Position numbers and translations under genes: made by a program
The notes under the pieces: generated by a model
What the model was told of the DNA's origin: nothing
The model's input: the letters and a program-made list of their open reading frames with translations, nothing else
Databases searched by the model: none
Assembly (NCBI GenBank): GCA_949361645.1
Contig: OX442417.1
Span: 15,843,427-15,907,426 of the forward strand
Direction of reading: 5' to 3'
Length of the DNA: 64,000 nt
DNA from: Spongilla lacustris
Lineage: Eukaryota; Porifera; Demospongiae; Spongillida; Spongillidae
Shown: positions 32,755-43,917 of the stretch, piece after piece
Layout: every line of letters starts with the position of its first letter
How positions within the stretch are numbered: the stretch's first letter is position 1

Positions 32755-33357
32755 ATGGCTTCAGGAAGGCGACCTCATCAGTGTGAACAATGTGGGAAGG
32801 GATTTTCACAACAGTCACATCTGAAAAGACACATGCTCACCCATACTGGAGAGAAGCCACATCAGTGTGAACAATGTGGAAAGGAATTTTCACTACAGTC
32901 CAGTCTACAAAGACACATGCTCACTCATACCGGAGAGAAGCCACATGGGTGTGAACAATGTGGAAAGGGATTTTCACAACAGCCCAGTCTACAAAGACAC
33001 ATGCTCACTCATACCGGAGAGAAGCCACATGGGTGTGAACAATGTGGAAAGGGATTTTCACAACAGTCACATCTGCGGACACACATGCTCACTCATAATG
33101 GAGAGAGGACACTTCAGTGTGAACAATGTGGAAGGGCATTTTCACGACAATCATCACTGAAAAGACACATGCTAACTCATACTGGAGAGAAGATTTACAA
33201 ATGTTTCTGTAAAAGATCATTTGCAAGCTCATGTGCATTGAAGGCCCACTGCAGGATTCATACTGGTGAGAGGTTTAGGTGTAGCAACAGTGGATGTACC
33301 AAATCTTACCTGTATAAGAAGAGTTTGGACTACCATCTTAAGTCATGTCACGTGTAA
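32755..33357 (+). CDS. C2H2 zinc-finger protein, intact copy 4 (200 aa)
   Basis: Complete frame from [17 protein letters not shown] to LKSCHV. It has five classical fingers, then the YKCFC finger with a single residue between cysteines, then a C-x4-C finger. Helix residues (-1,2,3,6) are Q-S-H-R, Q-S-S-R, Q-P-S-R (with Pro in the helix), Q-S-H-T and R-S-S-R. One linker is HNGER instead of HTGEK. The start chosen is the one conserved in copies 2 and 3. The frame extends upstream to 32,683, but that part crosses the putative acceptor ATATTAG|TACTGG. It is likely a nuclear DNA-binding protein; no effector domain is present in this exon. Confidence 0.88.
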   Translation: MASGRRPHQCEQCGKGFSQQSHLKRHMLTHTGEKPHQCEQCGKEFSLQSSLQRHMLTHTGEKPHGCEQCGKGFSQQPSLQRHMLTHTGEKPHGCEQCGKGFSQQSHLRTHMLTHNGERTLQCEQCGRAFSRQSSLKRHMLTHTGEKIYKCFCKRSFASSCALKAHCRIHTGERFRCSNSGCTKSYLYKKSLDYHLKSCHV

Positions 33358-34440
33358 CTATTGCATTACTTACTGATGCTGATAATTTGTATTGTGTTAA
33401 GTTATGGTTTGAAGTTACAAACATGTGGATGGTTGGATGTGTCTTTGATAATGCTGTCAATATGTTATGTGTACAGGAATGAGGTATTCTATTGAAATAC
33501 AAAGCTATGCTTCTCATAACATCTACAGAAGGATGGTGGAGAGATGCATGGCAATGTGAGGAGGCGACTGTTGCATGGTATTTGGGGGTGGGGTGTATGG
33601 GAAGGTCATTATGCATGCAATTGATGACATATTTGCACTTTTGAGCAGGTCACCTCAAATGCATCAATGAACCTCAATAATGACACCAGAAGTATGAGCC
33701 CCCCGGTGTGCATTTGATGTTTCCCATTTGCCACCATGTGTAGCAAAATAGTGTGACTGAGTACCTACCACATTCCACTTTTGTGATCTATTCCTCTGAC
33801 AAAACAATGTGTGTGTGCTTGTATGTATGTGCATATGTGCATGTGTACATTTGCACACATGTATGTGTTGTAGGCCTGGGGAGTCACTATTAGTAGAATT
33901 CAATAATCACGTGGCAATCAGTTGATACAAATCACACACATATCGTCTTGACTATTTAAAATTCTTTGGCTCAATCCATTCTGTCTTGCTCTTTCAGACG
34001 CCTTCTTTACATGCTGCACCCGCTTCAGCTGAGATAATCTCAAATTGACATCTTCAGAACCAATTAAGGAAAGACGTGTTGAACAGGACACTTTAGAACT
34101 GTGCAACCATTTCCACTCTGAACATGAACTTTTGCACTTCCTAAATATTGGGGGTGTCCTCATATACAAGGACAACATCTCCGATACAAACAGGTTTGTG
34201 GGGGCAGTTGGCATCTCCCTGAACTCCACCACTTCCAGAAATGGTCCGACATGATTGTGAAATGTTTCATCCATCTATGGTAAGGGATGCATGGAAGTCT
34301 ATATGTGTCATCCTCTGTGTCCCTTGCCTACAACCAGTTAGCAGGTGGGGCTGTGTCAGTGGCTCCTCAAGGTCTTCTGATGACCAGTGGCCATGAATTC
34401 ATGAATTCATGATGTCTTCAACCTCTGCAAGAACAGGATA
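33358..34440 (+). repeat. Downstream flank of duplicon copy 4
   Basis: Collinear with 633-2,260 and 23,163-24,110. It includes the empty site of the foldback (CTTCTTTAC at 34,002-34,010) and the exon-like block (34,045-34,254), which is fully open here (VEQDTLELCNHFHSEHELLH). The peptide is not recognised. Confidence 0.65.
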
Positions 34441-34477
34441 GAGTACCTCATAGGAGAGCTGTGTGGTTCCAGTGGTT

Positions 34478-34683
34478 TACAGTGACACCTCAATTATATG
34501 GAAAAGTATCACCATAATTATATGGAAAATGAGGCACATTCATTGGCTGTTAGGAAAACTGTCCATGTACTTATTGGTAAGATGTGTAAACCGGTTTACA
34601 CATCTTACCGCTAAGTACACCCACAATTTTCCTAACAGCCAATGAATGTGCCTTATTTTCCTTATAATTGAGGTGTCACTGTA
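34478..34683. mobile_element. Tc1/mariner-type foldback MITE
   Basis: Element 34,480-34,681 is flanked by TA on both sides. Its inverted ends are CAGTGACACCTCAATTAT / ATAATTGAGGTGTCACTG, and the inner arms (CATTCATTGGCTGTTAGGAA) pair as well, with TAAACCGGTTTA at the centre. Non-coding. Confidence 0.85.
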
Positions 34684-34689
34684 CCTCAA

Positions 34690-35680
34690 GCAATGCTTGG
34701 TTGCCTTCACCAGTCTTCACGTGATAAGCCTGCAATGTTCAGAGAGCTCGGCACCATGGTGGGGAGGCTTTTTGCATGGACTTGTACAGTGTATACTGTA
34801 CTGAGAATTTTGGAATTAAAATATGTTAAACGTTGTACCCAATGCAGATTACCTTTTGGATTGTATATAATACCAAAAATACATTCTGCTCACAAATTTA
34901 CAATGCGCACAGTTCATGTGCATTTGAGCACACCATACATGTATACCTGGGTACCTGTTGTGTCACCCTGTAAATGTGGGTCCTCCTTGTGCATGGGCAC
35001 ATACAAGATATGTAGCATCCACATTTAAGATATGATGTACTAAACAGACTAAACAGAACTCTGAAACTTTGGCACTGTATGTATTGTGTTATTACTGTGC
35101 ATAAATTCTATTCTGTTTCCCCCCCCCCCCCCCCCCCCAATGTTATGTCAACTGTAAATGTGGGGCACATGCAACATATCTAGCATTGCATTTACATCGC
35201 ACATGTATTTAAGATATGATGTACTGATAAACAGAACTCGGAAGTTTTTTTACATATAGAATCAGTTATTCTACATGAACTATATGGTCGCTTAAACACA
35301 TGTCTCGTTCGTTGTGTTGCTACCGCCATATTAAGTAGGATCCAGTCATCGTAACTTTTTCCTGTGTTTATTCTTGGTTTAATAATTATACATGTATTAT
35401 TAATCTTAAAAAATTTAATTGTATGTTATTATTATTGTATAATTAAATAACAACTTGTATATAGATATATATGAATTCATTGTGCATCAAATATAATAAT
35501 ATATTATATTATAAAGATAACATAAAAACAATTTCAAGACAACAAACACCACTAAACTACCTATATAGAATAATATCATACATATATAATGTGAACTGAA
35601 AAAGTAAATAAATAAAATAATGTACCGGTAATGCATATCTGCGCCACCACTTAATGTACAAGTTTCGGCAGACCAGCCCC
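34690..35680. other. Intergenic, old repeats, A+T-rich
   Basis: 34,860-35,150 is a copy of the dispersed repeat at 3,440-3,690. A 20-nt poly(C) run is at 35,119. 35,380-35,620 is very A+T-rich. No gene seen. Confidence 0.5.
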
Positions 35681-35689
35681 ATCATCCAT

Positions 35690-36300
35690 AGCAGCACCAC
35701 TTCTCCATTTTGGTTTGAGAACCCCGTAGGCATAAATTTGCGGCCCTCAAAATGGCAAAAGATAGCCTGGCTCATATCCATCCTGCTACTTCTGGATATG
35801 ATCTATTCTGTTTGGTAGCAATTCTGTCAGCAAGGAGTTTGACAAAGCATCCTGCTTCCGGGCCTAAAACTCCATCGACAGAAACACCTAGGGGTGTGAA
35901 GGAGGCACGGCGTACTTCTGCAGCATCGCAATATTCGTTTCTTCAGCAGATGATAGAATAGCAGCAACACCTCTGTGTGAATACGACGGAGCGTCAGTGT
36001 CAACAACACGTACATCGAACAACACTACCGTTTGAGGCTGCCATACCCTCTAATACTGAGATCAGCTATCATTGATGGTACACCACATGCATCATTGGCT
36101 TCTTGTACTACAGGTTCCCGTATTACCTCCTTGTACACAATTGATGCTAGGTCACCTATTACATCCTTGATTTCATTGTGACGCTGGATCACAAGCCCAC
36201 TTTTCCTGCAGTCGAGGGCATAACTAAGGCTGATAGCTTCCCCACACCAATCACAGTTAGCTGGTGCCTTGACGAGGGGCCTATGGTATCGTATTGTGAG
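35690..36300 (-). pseudogene. Retroelement C-terminal fragment
   Basis: The minus strand reads CDWCGEAISLSYALDCRKSG, then VIQRHNEIKDVIGDL and a frameshift into VLFDVRVVDTDAPSYSHRG. Another segment follows, GVSVDGVLGPEAGCFVKLL ... ARLSFAILRAANLCLRGSQ, with a TGA before ARLSF. The HNEI-D, FDVRV and ARLSFA-LR-CLRGS pattern is one I recognise from the C-terminal part of widespread invertebrate RT elements. The polymerase part is absent. It lies directly upstream of the DPP8/9-like exons and may have removed or separated their 5' exons. Confidence 0.65.
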
Positions 36301-36377
36301 GGAGTCACGGAATTCACCTGCTGATAAGTCACTTGTTAGGGGTGAATGGAAAATACCGGATTTTGTATGAGGAGGTG

Positions 36378-36560
36378 AGTGTGCATAGGTGCATATGTGT
36401 GTATATATGCATATGTGTATATATGCATATGTGTATGTGTGTGCATATGTGTGTATATGTGCATATGTGTGTATATGTGCATATGTGTATGTGTGCATAT
36501 GTGTATGTATGCATGTATGTGCATATGTTTGTATATGTATGGGCATGTGTGTGTGTAAAT
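36378..36560 (+). repeat. TG/CATATG microsatellite
   Basis: Repeats of CATATGTGTGTATATGTG in the first intron of the DPP8/9-like relic. A shorter form lies at 2,930-3,000 in the other copy. Confidence 0.9.
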
Positions 36561-37067
36561 GTGTCGACATGTGTGCATCTGGTCTATGGTCTATGGTTAC
36601 CATGGTTACTACAGGTGGATGAGATGGATGTGCGTGTCTTCCATACCTTCAACCCTAGTTCCCAGACCATTGAGGACTACAACTACCCCTTCCCCGGGAG
36701 CAAGAATGCCACCTCCTCTTTGAAGCTGCTTTCGTTTTCATTTGATAATGAGAAGGTCAGAGGAGGTCTGGTTTAGGTGGAGGGAGGAGGCATGGGGGAG
36801 GAGGAGTGGTTTAGAGGGAGAGAAGGAGGTGTGGTTTAGAGGGAGGGAAGGAGGTGTAGTTTAGAGGGAGGGAAGGAGGTGTAGTTTTGTTTGAACAACT
36901 TTGCTTTTATTAGCTTAAGGTGAAGACCAGGTCACTCCCCAGTGGCCTCACAGAGTACTTCCCTCACCTTGAGTACTTGACACGTGTGGGCTGGGTACCA
37001 GATGGACTCAAGTCAGCTTCTAATAAAGAGTGCTCTGTGCCACTGACCCCCTCCTTCCTCCTCCCCG

Positions 37068-37181
37068 TTCATCCCCCACCTCCCTCCCCTTCCTCCCCCA
37101 CCTCCCTCCCCTTCCTCCCCCACCTCCCTCCCCTTCCTCCCCCACCTCCCTCCCCTTCCTCCCCCACCTCCCTCCCTTCAG
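37068..37181 (+). repeat. Polypyrimidine minisatellite forming the 3' part of an intron
   Basis: About five copies of CCCACCTCCCTCCCCTTCCT (~22 bp) run straight into the acceptor TTCAG at 37,177-37,181. Confidence 0.85.
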
Positions 37182-37439
37182 CTTTTGGGTTCAGTTTCTA
37201 GACAGGTGTCAGAAGCACATGCAGACATTGACATTGCCCTTAGCTGTGTTTGGCAGTAATGGTTCAGCCATCTTACCTCAGCCACTGTGGGAGGAGAGAT
37301 CACCTCATTGGATTAATGTGAGGCACTGTCAGTTTAATTTCTCTGGTTATTAACAGGCTAAACTGGGTGGTTAGTTTGCTAAAATGTTATGATGACTGTT
37401 GTGTATGTGAATATATAATAAGGAGAGGGGTATCACATA

Positions 37440-37655
37440 GCCTGGGTACATTACATGTAAGGTCTTTAATATAAAGTTAGGCCTGGGTACCTTTAATATA
37501 AAGTTAGGCCTGGGTACCTTTAATATAAAGTTAGGCCTGGGTACCTTTATTATAAAGTTAGGCCTGGGTACCTTTAATATAAAGTAAGGCCTGGGTACCT
37601 TTATTATAAAGTTAGGTCTGGGTACCTTTATTATGATGTTAGGCCTGGGTACCTA
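37440..37655 (+). repeat. 27-bp minisatellite, about seven copies
   Basis: Unit GGCCTGGGTACCTTTAATAT plus AAAGTTA, nearly homogeneous, in the long intron between exons iv and v of the DPP8/9-like relic. Confidence 0.9.
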
Positions 37656-38584
37656 AGGCTTATACGCCTCTATGGAATATGATAGTAAATACAAAACTTA
37701 ATACCTCCTGCCTTTTGACAATCGTTGTACCATTATGGTTCAAGGAATTAACCTCACATGTAGTTCTGCTAAAAGAAGAAAGGTGATGTGGTGCTGGGAA
37801 GGTTTGAAACTGTTCTATACCGATGTATTGATTGCTAACTTACAGCCCAACGATATGTTAGCAATCGTACCTTCTTTCAAAGAATCCAAGTCCATCACTA
37901 TAATGTGCACTATATGACATCATAGATGATGATCAATGGGCAATGCATTGTGTTAAAAATACCATTCCTAAGGTTAGTTCTAAAAACATAATATAAAGTT
38001 ATTAATCTATTATCAAAAATGTAGCTTGCCATGTAATGGTTAGTCCATTTGTAAGGCCCCTCCCTTCCCTCTCCCCTCCCTCAGGTCACCAACATTTTTG
38101 TCTGGCCACACCCACCAGTTCCCTACGCTATCTGTTCAGTAGTGAAGGCTCTGGGTACAGACACCTCTACTGGGCAGAGACAAAAGACTGCCATCTGAGA
38201 ATGCCCCGCCCACACCACTCCCCCTCAGCACACCGGTCACAAGTGGAGATTGGCTTGTGTTTGTTCAGAAGTGTGCGTCAATTGGAAAGAAAACATCCTG
38301 TTCTTTATGGGCTCTTGTTTGGATTGGCACCTGTGAGTATAATCACCATGACAACACAAACACATTTAACATGCATGCATGTACACACACATGCACGCAC
38401 ACACAAACACACTCACACATGCACACACACAGGTCCATCTAACCACATATAATATCTTCCAGGTATGCTGCCAGGCTCAATGCTAGCCTGCAGCTGACAT
38501 CATCGGGATACTACCACACTGTTGTCATGGATACTGTTAGTGGTGGTGGTGTGGTGAGGTGAGGGTTGTTTACACTCTCCCTCC

Positions 38585-39138
38585 CTCTCCCCCTCTTGTT
38601 CCTAGGAATGCACAAAATACATCAAAAATACACTCTGCTCACAAATTTACGATGCGTACAGTTCATGTGCATTTGAGCACACCATACATGTACCTGGGTA
38701 CCTGTTGTGTCACCATGTAAATGTGGGTCCTCCTTGTGCATGGGCACATACAAGATATGTAGCATCCACATTTAAGATATGATGTACTAAACAGACCAAA
38801 CAGAACTCTGAAACTTTGGCACTGTATGTATTGTTATTTCTGTGCATAAATTCTATCATTACTATACATAGTAATTAAATTTCAGTGGACCTTGCAATGG
38901 AAGAAGGAACCATTCTATGAAGGCGACTGGGATAATTATATATACTTATGTACAATCGTATATGTAGCCAATGTAACAGTCCACGTCTCCAGCAATCAGA
39001 ACTGGCTAAGGACCACCTAGGCTAAGGGGACAAAGCTGCAGGGAGGCCATGACTAAGGATGGGCCGCCATGACACATCTATCAGGTCATGCATTTTTAAT
39101 GATGTGCTGGGGAAAAGCCTCACAGCCCAGCATCCTGT
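38585..39138. repeat. Dispersed repeat, copy next to palindrome A
   Basis: Collinear with 3,410-3,940. The match stops at GCATCCTGTTTG, which marks the left border of the palindrome at 39,142. Confidence 0.75.
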
Positions 39139-40177
39139 TTGTACGGTGGCCCTGGAGGTCGCGCGACCAAACATTGCACGACACGCGATTTTGTGATTGA
39201 ACAATATAGCAACGGTCCGATTCCGCGATCGAGCAATGTAGCAACCGTCCGATTCTGCGATCGATCATTGATCCCATTCCGCGTCCAAACAACCGTCCAC
39301 TTCCGCTACCGTACATCAACGCGAACTAGCATTGATCTATTTTTGGGATCAAACAACGGTCTATTTTTGGGATCGACCAGCCGAACGTTTCTCAGACCGA
39401 CCTGCCAAACGTACTATGGGATATACATGTAGGCGGTACCTTCCATGACGTCACCGAAAATAGTACTTCACAGAGACGATCCGGGCCGTAAGTTATCACT
39501 AACAGGTAACAAATTATGCATATACACGCACATGCAGGACTAATAGTACTGGAGGCAGCAGAAGACAATCCTGGACATAATCGCGTATCAGCGGCTATTA
39601 AATGCACCACGTGGTTGACAGTTGGGTAAGTGTGTCACTATGCTGGCTACATTGGTGCAGTACCAGTAAACCAACAGCATCTCTATACCGCTCCGCTATA
39701 CCTTCAGGCTAACATGGCTCAAGAAAAGGCTCGCTGCACAGCATGGGACTAAAACGGCGCAACGCTGCGACGTCTTATACACAGGATATTAAGGTCAGTA
39801 CTTTGCCGAGCTACGAATATACACAGTGGTGTGATTGGGGAGCCATAGAATGAGATGCAAATGTCCAACTGCTACCTCGGGTACCGGTCAATGTGGCGAA
39901 TGCTTCAAATGAAGTATGGATACATGCACCATGCATTACCTTAAAGGTGCCCCATATTTGAGTGAGATACATGTCACATGCCTTGATAGCGTATGCATGC
40001 ATCTATATTGCACGTTTACATAATTTTGTTTGTGCACACCATTAAAAAAAAAAAACATTACTTAATATGTGCCTGCATGATGCTGTGTGGGATATGTGCT
40101 GTGTGTTGTGTGATATGTGCAGTGTGTTTGTGTGTGATATGTGCTATGTGCATGTGCCTGTGTTGCTCTATTCCTAC

Positions 40178-41692
40178 TACAGTGGAAACCATCACACTTG
40201 CTCCTATAATTTATTTGTACTGTTATTTTGTTCACTTGATTATATTTCAATAACAATGAGCTCAAATGGAAATCTGACAATGCAGGTATAGTGTACAACT
40301 ATTTTTCAATATATACTGAAAGTTAAAAAGCATCACGTGACTATTTACTTTTGTTATTAACACTTGTTGTGACCCCAGTACAAAAAAAATTGTGAGCATA
40401 ATTCCTCCTCCTGTAGGCAATAGATCTTGACCATATTCGCAATGCATCTAAAGAACAAGCATTAGCAACCTTTGGCCGAGTCGGTTTTTAAGTCCGGTAA
40501 ATAGTTACGGTATTATCGAGCTAGATATGCGTTTTTAGCTCGTAAAAGCTTAGCGATGCTATTTCGTAGTACGCTCTCACTGGACTGCTATATTTCGCTT
40601 CCGAGTCGTCACATGTTAGATCTATCGCGAAATCGTACTTGGGAGGCAATAGACCCTTCTTTGCCGTTAAAAAAGTGCCATCAGAGCTGAGTACCTGAAA
40701 ACCTCCGCCATATCGCGATGAATTGCATTTGAAACGTCATCATTGCGTCATTTTGTATCGTGAATATACTTATAATGTGACGATAATACGAATGGATCCA
40801 AGTGCTGTCATTGACTTAGTGAGGATTGCGAAAACGGTTCTTAACCTAACGATGCTGCATCTTGTAGCCACTCACGGCGAACGTTTAGTAAATCAGTAGC
40901 ATCAAATTGGGAAGCTTTATGGGCCACTCGCCAAGGCTAGCGTTCTATCACCCAAAGCTTCGAATCCTTGATGGCAGCTTCTAAATAGCTAATTGGGTAC
41001 GCTTTCCTTCCAGCTTTAGAGTTGCCTCTTGCTTTTTGACGTTTCTTGTAACCTGCCCAATTTGATGCTATATTATCTCTGCCGATACGTCACATTATAA
41101 ATATATTCACGATACAAAATGACGCAATGATGACGTTTCAAATGCAATTCATCGCGATATGGCGGAGGTTTTCAGGTACTCAGCTCTGATGGCACTTTTT
41201 TAACGGCAAAGAAGGGTCTATTGCCTCCCACGTACGATTTCGCGATAGATCTAACATGTGACGACTCGGAAGCGAAATATAGCAGTCCAGTGAGAGCGTA
41301 CTACGAAATAGCATCGCTAAGCTTTTACGAGCTAAAAACGCATATCTAGCTCGATAATACCGTAACTATTTACCGGACTTAAAAACCGACTCGGCCAAAG
41401 GTTGCTAATGCTTGTTCTTTAGATATATTGCGAATATGGTCAAGATCTATTGCCTACAGGAGGAGGAATTATACTCACAATTTTTTTTGTACTGGGGTCA
41501 CAACAAGTGTTAATAACAAAAGTAAATAGTCACGTGATGCTTTTTAACTTTCAGTATATGTTGAAAAATAGTTGTACACTATACCTGCGTTGTCAGATTT
41601 CCATTTGATCTCATTGTTATTGAAATATATTCAAGTGAACAATATAACAGTACAAAAAAATTATAGGAGCAAGTGTGATGGTTTCCACTGTA
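40178..41692. mobile_element. Tc1/mariner-type element with ~600-bp inverted repeats
   Basis: Element 40,180-41,690, flanked by TA (40,178 and 41,691), ends CAGTGGAAACCATCACACTT / AAGTGTGATGGTTTCCACTG. The arms extend ~605 bp each (to ~40,784 and from ~41,088) with few differences. The ~300-bp centre contains only a 35-codon frame starting MDPSAVIDLVRIAKT and a small inverted repeat of AGCATCAAATTGGG. There is no transposase. It lies in the interior of palindrome A. Confidence 0.85.
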
Positions 41693-42070
41693 AGTGCTAA
41701 AACAACTAATCCTCCCCCCACTGAGGTGTTTGATTGTCTTTTGTGGTCAACACCTTCAGAGATTACTTTTTAAAATGTGGCTGTGTGTGTGTGTGACTGT
41801 TTTTGGGACTGTATGTTTGATGTGTTACAGTCAAGTGCTATAACAAAACTCCACACTGCTTTTGTGGTCACATCTTCAAAGATTACTTAATATGTGACTG
41901 CATGTGTATGTGTGTTTGTATGTGTCCATGTTTCCTTTATTTCGGATTGCATACTTCAGGATGTTCGATGTAAGAAGTGATTGTGGGACAGAAAGAATGG
42001 CTTTATGACATGAGCATGATGACCAGTTTGCAGGGAAGCTCCATCAGAAACACTGTAAGCATCATATGCA

Positions 42071-42361
42071 TTGCTACTTCAATCTCAAGCCAAGAGTGGT
42101 TCTTCATGTAGCAAATTGGAGAACCTGTCCTCTTGGGCACAGCAAAAACTTGAGAGCATCCCGCCAGGACAAAAAGAAATATATAAACTCACTATGGCAA
42201 CTATCGAGGGATATGCACCTGCTGTTGAGGTCCTCCAGATCCTTCACTGTTGTAACCTGGTGATTATGATGAGGCAAATGGCTTGGAGGAACAGCATACC
42301 TGGCTCTTTACATGTAACATATGGTCTCCAGGGCCTGGGAAGGAGCCATTTTCATCCTTAA
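42071..42361 (+). other. Unrecognised open frame in palindrome A (96 codons)
   Basis: Reads KLENLSSWAQQKLESIPPGQ and ATIEGYAPAVEVLQILHCC. Composition is protein-like, with a possible amphipathic helix. It sits between the Tc1-type element and the right arm. No family recognised; it could be cargo of the palindrome. Confidence 0.3.
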
Positions 42362-42467
42362 CAAGATTCAACAAAACATGCAAATACTTGCATGTATTAA
42401 ATGCATTATGAAATTATTTCATTTTTATTTCTGCACTTGAATTTTTCATTTTATATGCATATACAAT

Positions 42468-42662
42468 ATGTCAAAAGAGGATAGTCATGATTCTCTAACT
42501 CTAAGGTTTCATGATGAGCTTGTCGTACCCATCGATGTGCCAACAACAGTTTGGACCCTGCAATTAAACACAAAATCCATAGGTTCTCCTAGTCAGTCAC
42601 AAAGCCATGAACCAACAGGATCCATGGCAAGTAGCATCATCACAGCGGATCTAGATGAGTGA
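42468..42662 (+). other. Unrecognised open frame in palindrome A (64 codons)
   Basis: MSKEDSHDSLTLRFHDELVV followed by a Ser/Gln-rich tail, stop just before the right arm. Possibly continuous by splicing with 42,071-42,361. Not recognised. Confidence 0.25.
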
Positions 42663-43767
42663 CAAAAGAGTGTCTGCCAAGGACCACGTGTACCTCACCC
42701 AAATATGGGGCACCTTTGAATGGTGTATCAGTAGGCCTACTTCATTTGAGCATTCGCCACATTGACCGGTACCCAAGGTAGCAGTTGGACATTTGCATCT
42801 CATTCTATGGCTCCCCAATCACACCACTGTGTATATTCGTAGCTCGGCAAAGTACTGACCTTAATATCCTGTGTATAAGGCGTCGCAGCGTTGCGCCGTT
42901 TTAGTCCCATGCTGTGCAGCGAGCCTTTTCTTGAGCCATGTTAGCCTGAAGGTATAGCGGACCGGTATAGCGATGCTGTTGGTTTACTGGTACTGCACCA
43001 ATGTAGCCAGCATAGTGACACACTTACCCAACTGTCAACCACGTGGTGCATTTAATAGCCGCTGATACGCGATTATGTCCAGGATTGTCTTCTGCTGCCT
43101 CCAGTACTATTAGTCCTGCATGTGCGTGTATATGCATAATTTGTTACCTGTTAGTGATAACTTACGGCCCGGATCGTCTCTGTGAAGTACTATTTTCGGT
43201 GACGTCATGGAAGGTACCGCCTACATGTATATCCCATAGTACGTTTGGCAGGTCGGTCTGAGAAACGTTCGGCTGGTCGATCCCAAAAATAGACCGTTGT
43301 TTGATCCCAAAAATAGATCAATGCTAGTTCGCGTTGATGTACGGTAGCGGAAGTGGACGGTTGTTTGGACGCGGAATGGGATCAATGATCGATCGCAGAA
43401 TCGGACGGTTGCTACATTGCTCGATCGCGGAATCGGACCGTTGCTATATTGTTCAATCACAAAATCGCGTGTCGTGTAATGTTTGGTCGCGCGACCTCCA
43501 GGGCCCACGGTTATGGAGCGCCAAATGCTCCAAAATTCATCGAAATTATTCGTTACGTTGCAACTGCATCATCGACTGCTTTTGACAATCGCAGTCCCTC
43601 ACTTTCCACTCGCATCGACCGCTTTTCACAATTGCAGTGTCTCGCTTTTCACTCGCATCGACCGTTTCCTTCAATCGTACGGACCTATATTTCTGTCGCA
43701 TCGATTGCTTTTGAATATCGTGCTGTTCACTCCACATCGATGGTCTACGTTCGTCAATCGACGCGTT

Positions 43768-43917
43768 TAGACCATCGATCGATGGGATTGGATCATCGAT
43801 CGATGGGATTGGATCATCGATCGATGGGATCGGAACATCGATCGATGGGATTCGATCATCGATCGATGGGATTGGATCATCGATCGATGGGATTGGACCA
43901 TCGATCGATGCCGTCGA
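43768..43917 (+). repeat. 21-bp minisatellite, self-complementary core, left arm
   Basis: Seven copies of GATCATCGATCGATGGGATT (plus one G). Each contains ATCGATCGAT, which is its own reverse complement. The mirror array is at 58,487-58,625. Confidence 0.92.

Larger units (their letters stand above)
36333..38560 (+). pseudogene. Dipeptidyl peptidase 8/9-like gene relic, six exons
   Basis: DPP8/9 are cytosolic S9B prolyl dipeptidases; this covers part of the beta-propeller region. Exons: to 36,374 (NGKYRILYEE), 36,615-36,755 (VDEMDVRVFHTFNPS ... YPFPGSKN), ~36,914-37,011 (EYFPHLEYLTRVGWVPDGL), 37,182-37,317 (FWVQFLDRCQKHMQTLTLP ... WIN), 38,085-38,332 and 38,463-~38,555 (LYAARLNASLQLTSSGYYH). 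Splice phases agree throughout. Exon five is read in three frames: VTNIFVWPHP, then SSLRYLFSSEGSGYRHLYW, then VTSGDWLVFVQ, then CVNWKENILFFMGS. Its total length still preserves phase. The catalytic hydrolase domain (GWSYGG) does not follow, since palindromic DNA begins at 39,142. It is a pseudogene, or a gene interrupted by rearrangement and sequence errors. Confidence 0.78.
39142..43511. mobile_element. Palindrome A: 4.4-kb element with ~830-bp inverted arms
   Basis: Left arm 39,142-~39,976 pairs with ~42,690-43,511. The ends are TACGGTGGCCCTGGAGG and CCTCCAGGGCCCACGGT. The arms are rich in CGATCGA motifs and almost identical. The interior holds the Tc1-type element 40,180-41,690 and two short open frames at 42.1-42.7 kb. 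No transposase was recognised and no target duplication is seen, because the right border abuts palindrome B directly. It could be a long-TIR DNA transposon or a rearrangement product. Confidence 0.75.

Noticed and set aside
34045..34254. Independent 69-aa gene (ELCNHFHSEHELLHFL)
   Set aside because: Open only in this duplicon copy and frame-broken in the other two; kept only as an exon-like block of uncertain meaning.
36025..36603. 192-codon minus-strand frame
   Set aside because: The N-terminal half is the CATATG microsatellite translated as His/Thr/Tyr repeats; only the part below 36,300 is kept, as a retroelement fragment.
37440..37655. CRISPR-like or regulatory array of 27-bp units
   Set aside because: Contiguous near-identical units in an intron with no spacers; an ordinary minisatellite.
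43768..43917. CRISPR-like regular array
   Set aside because: Units are contiguous without unique spacers, and the sequence is an animal genome; this is a minisatellite.
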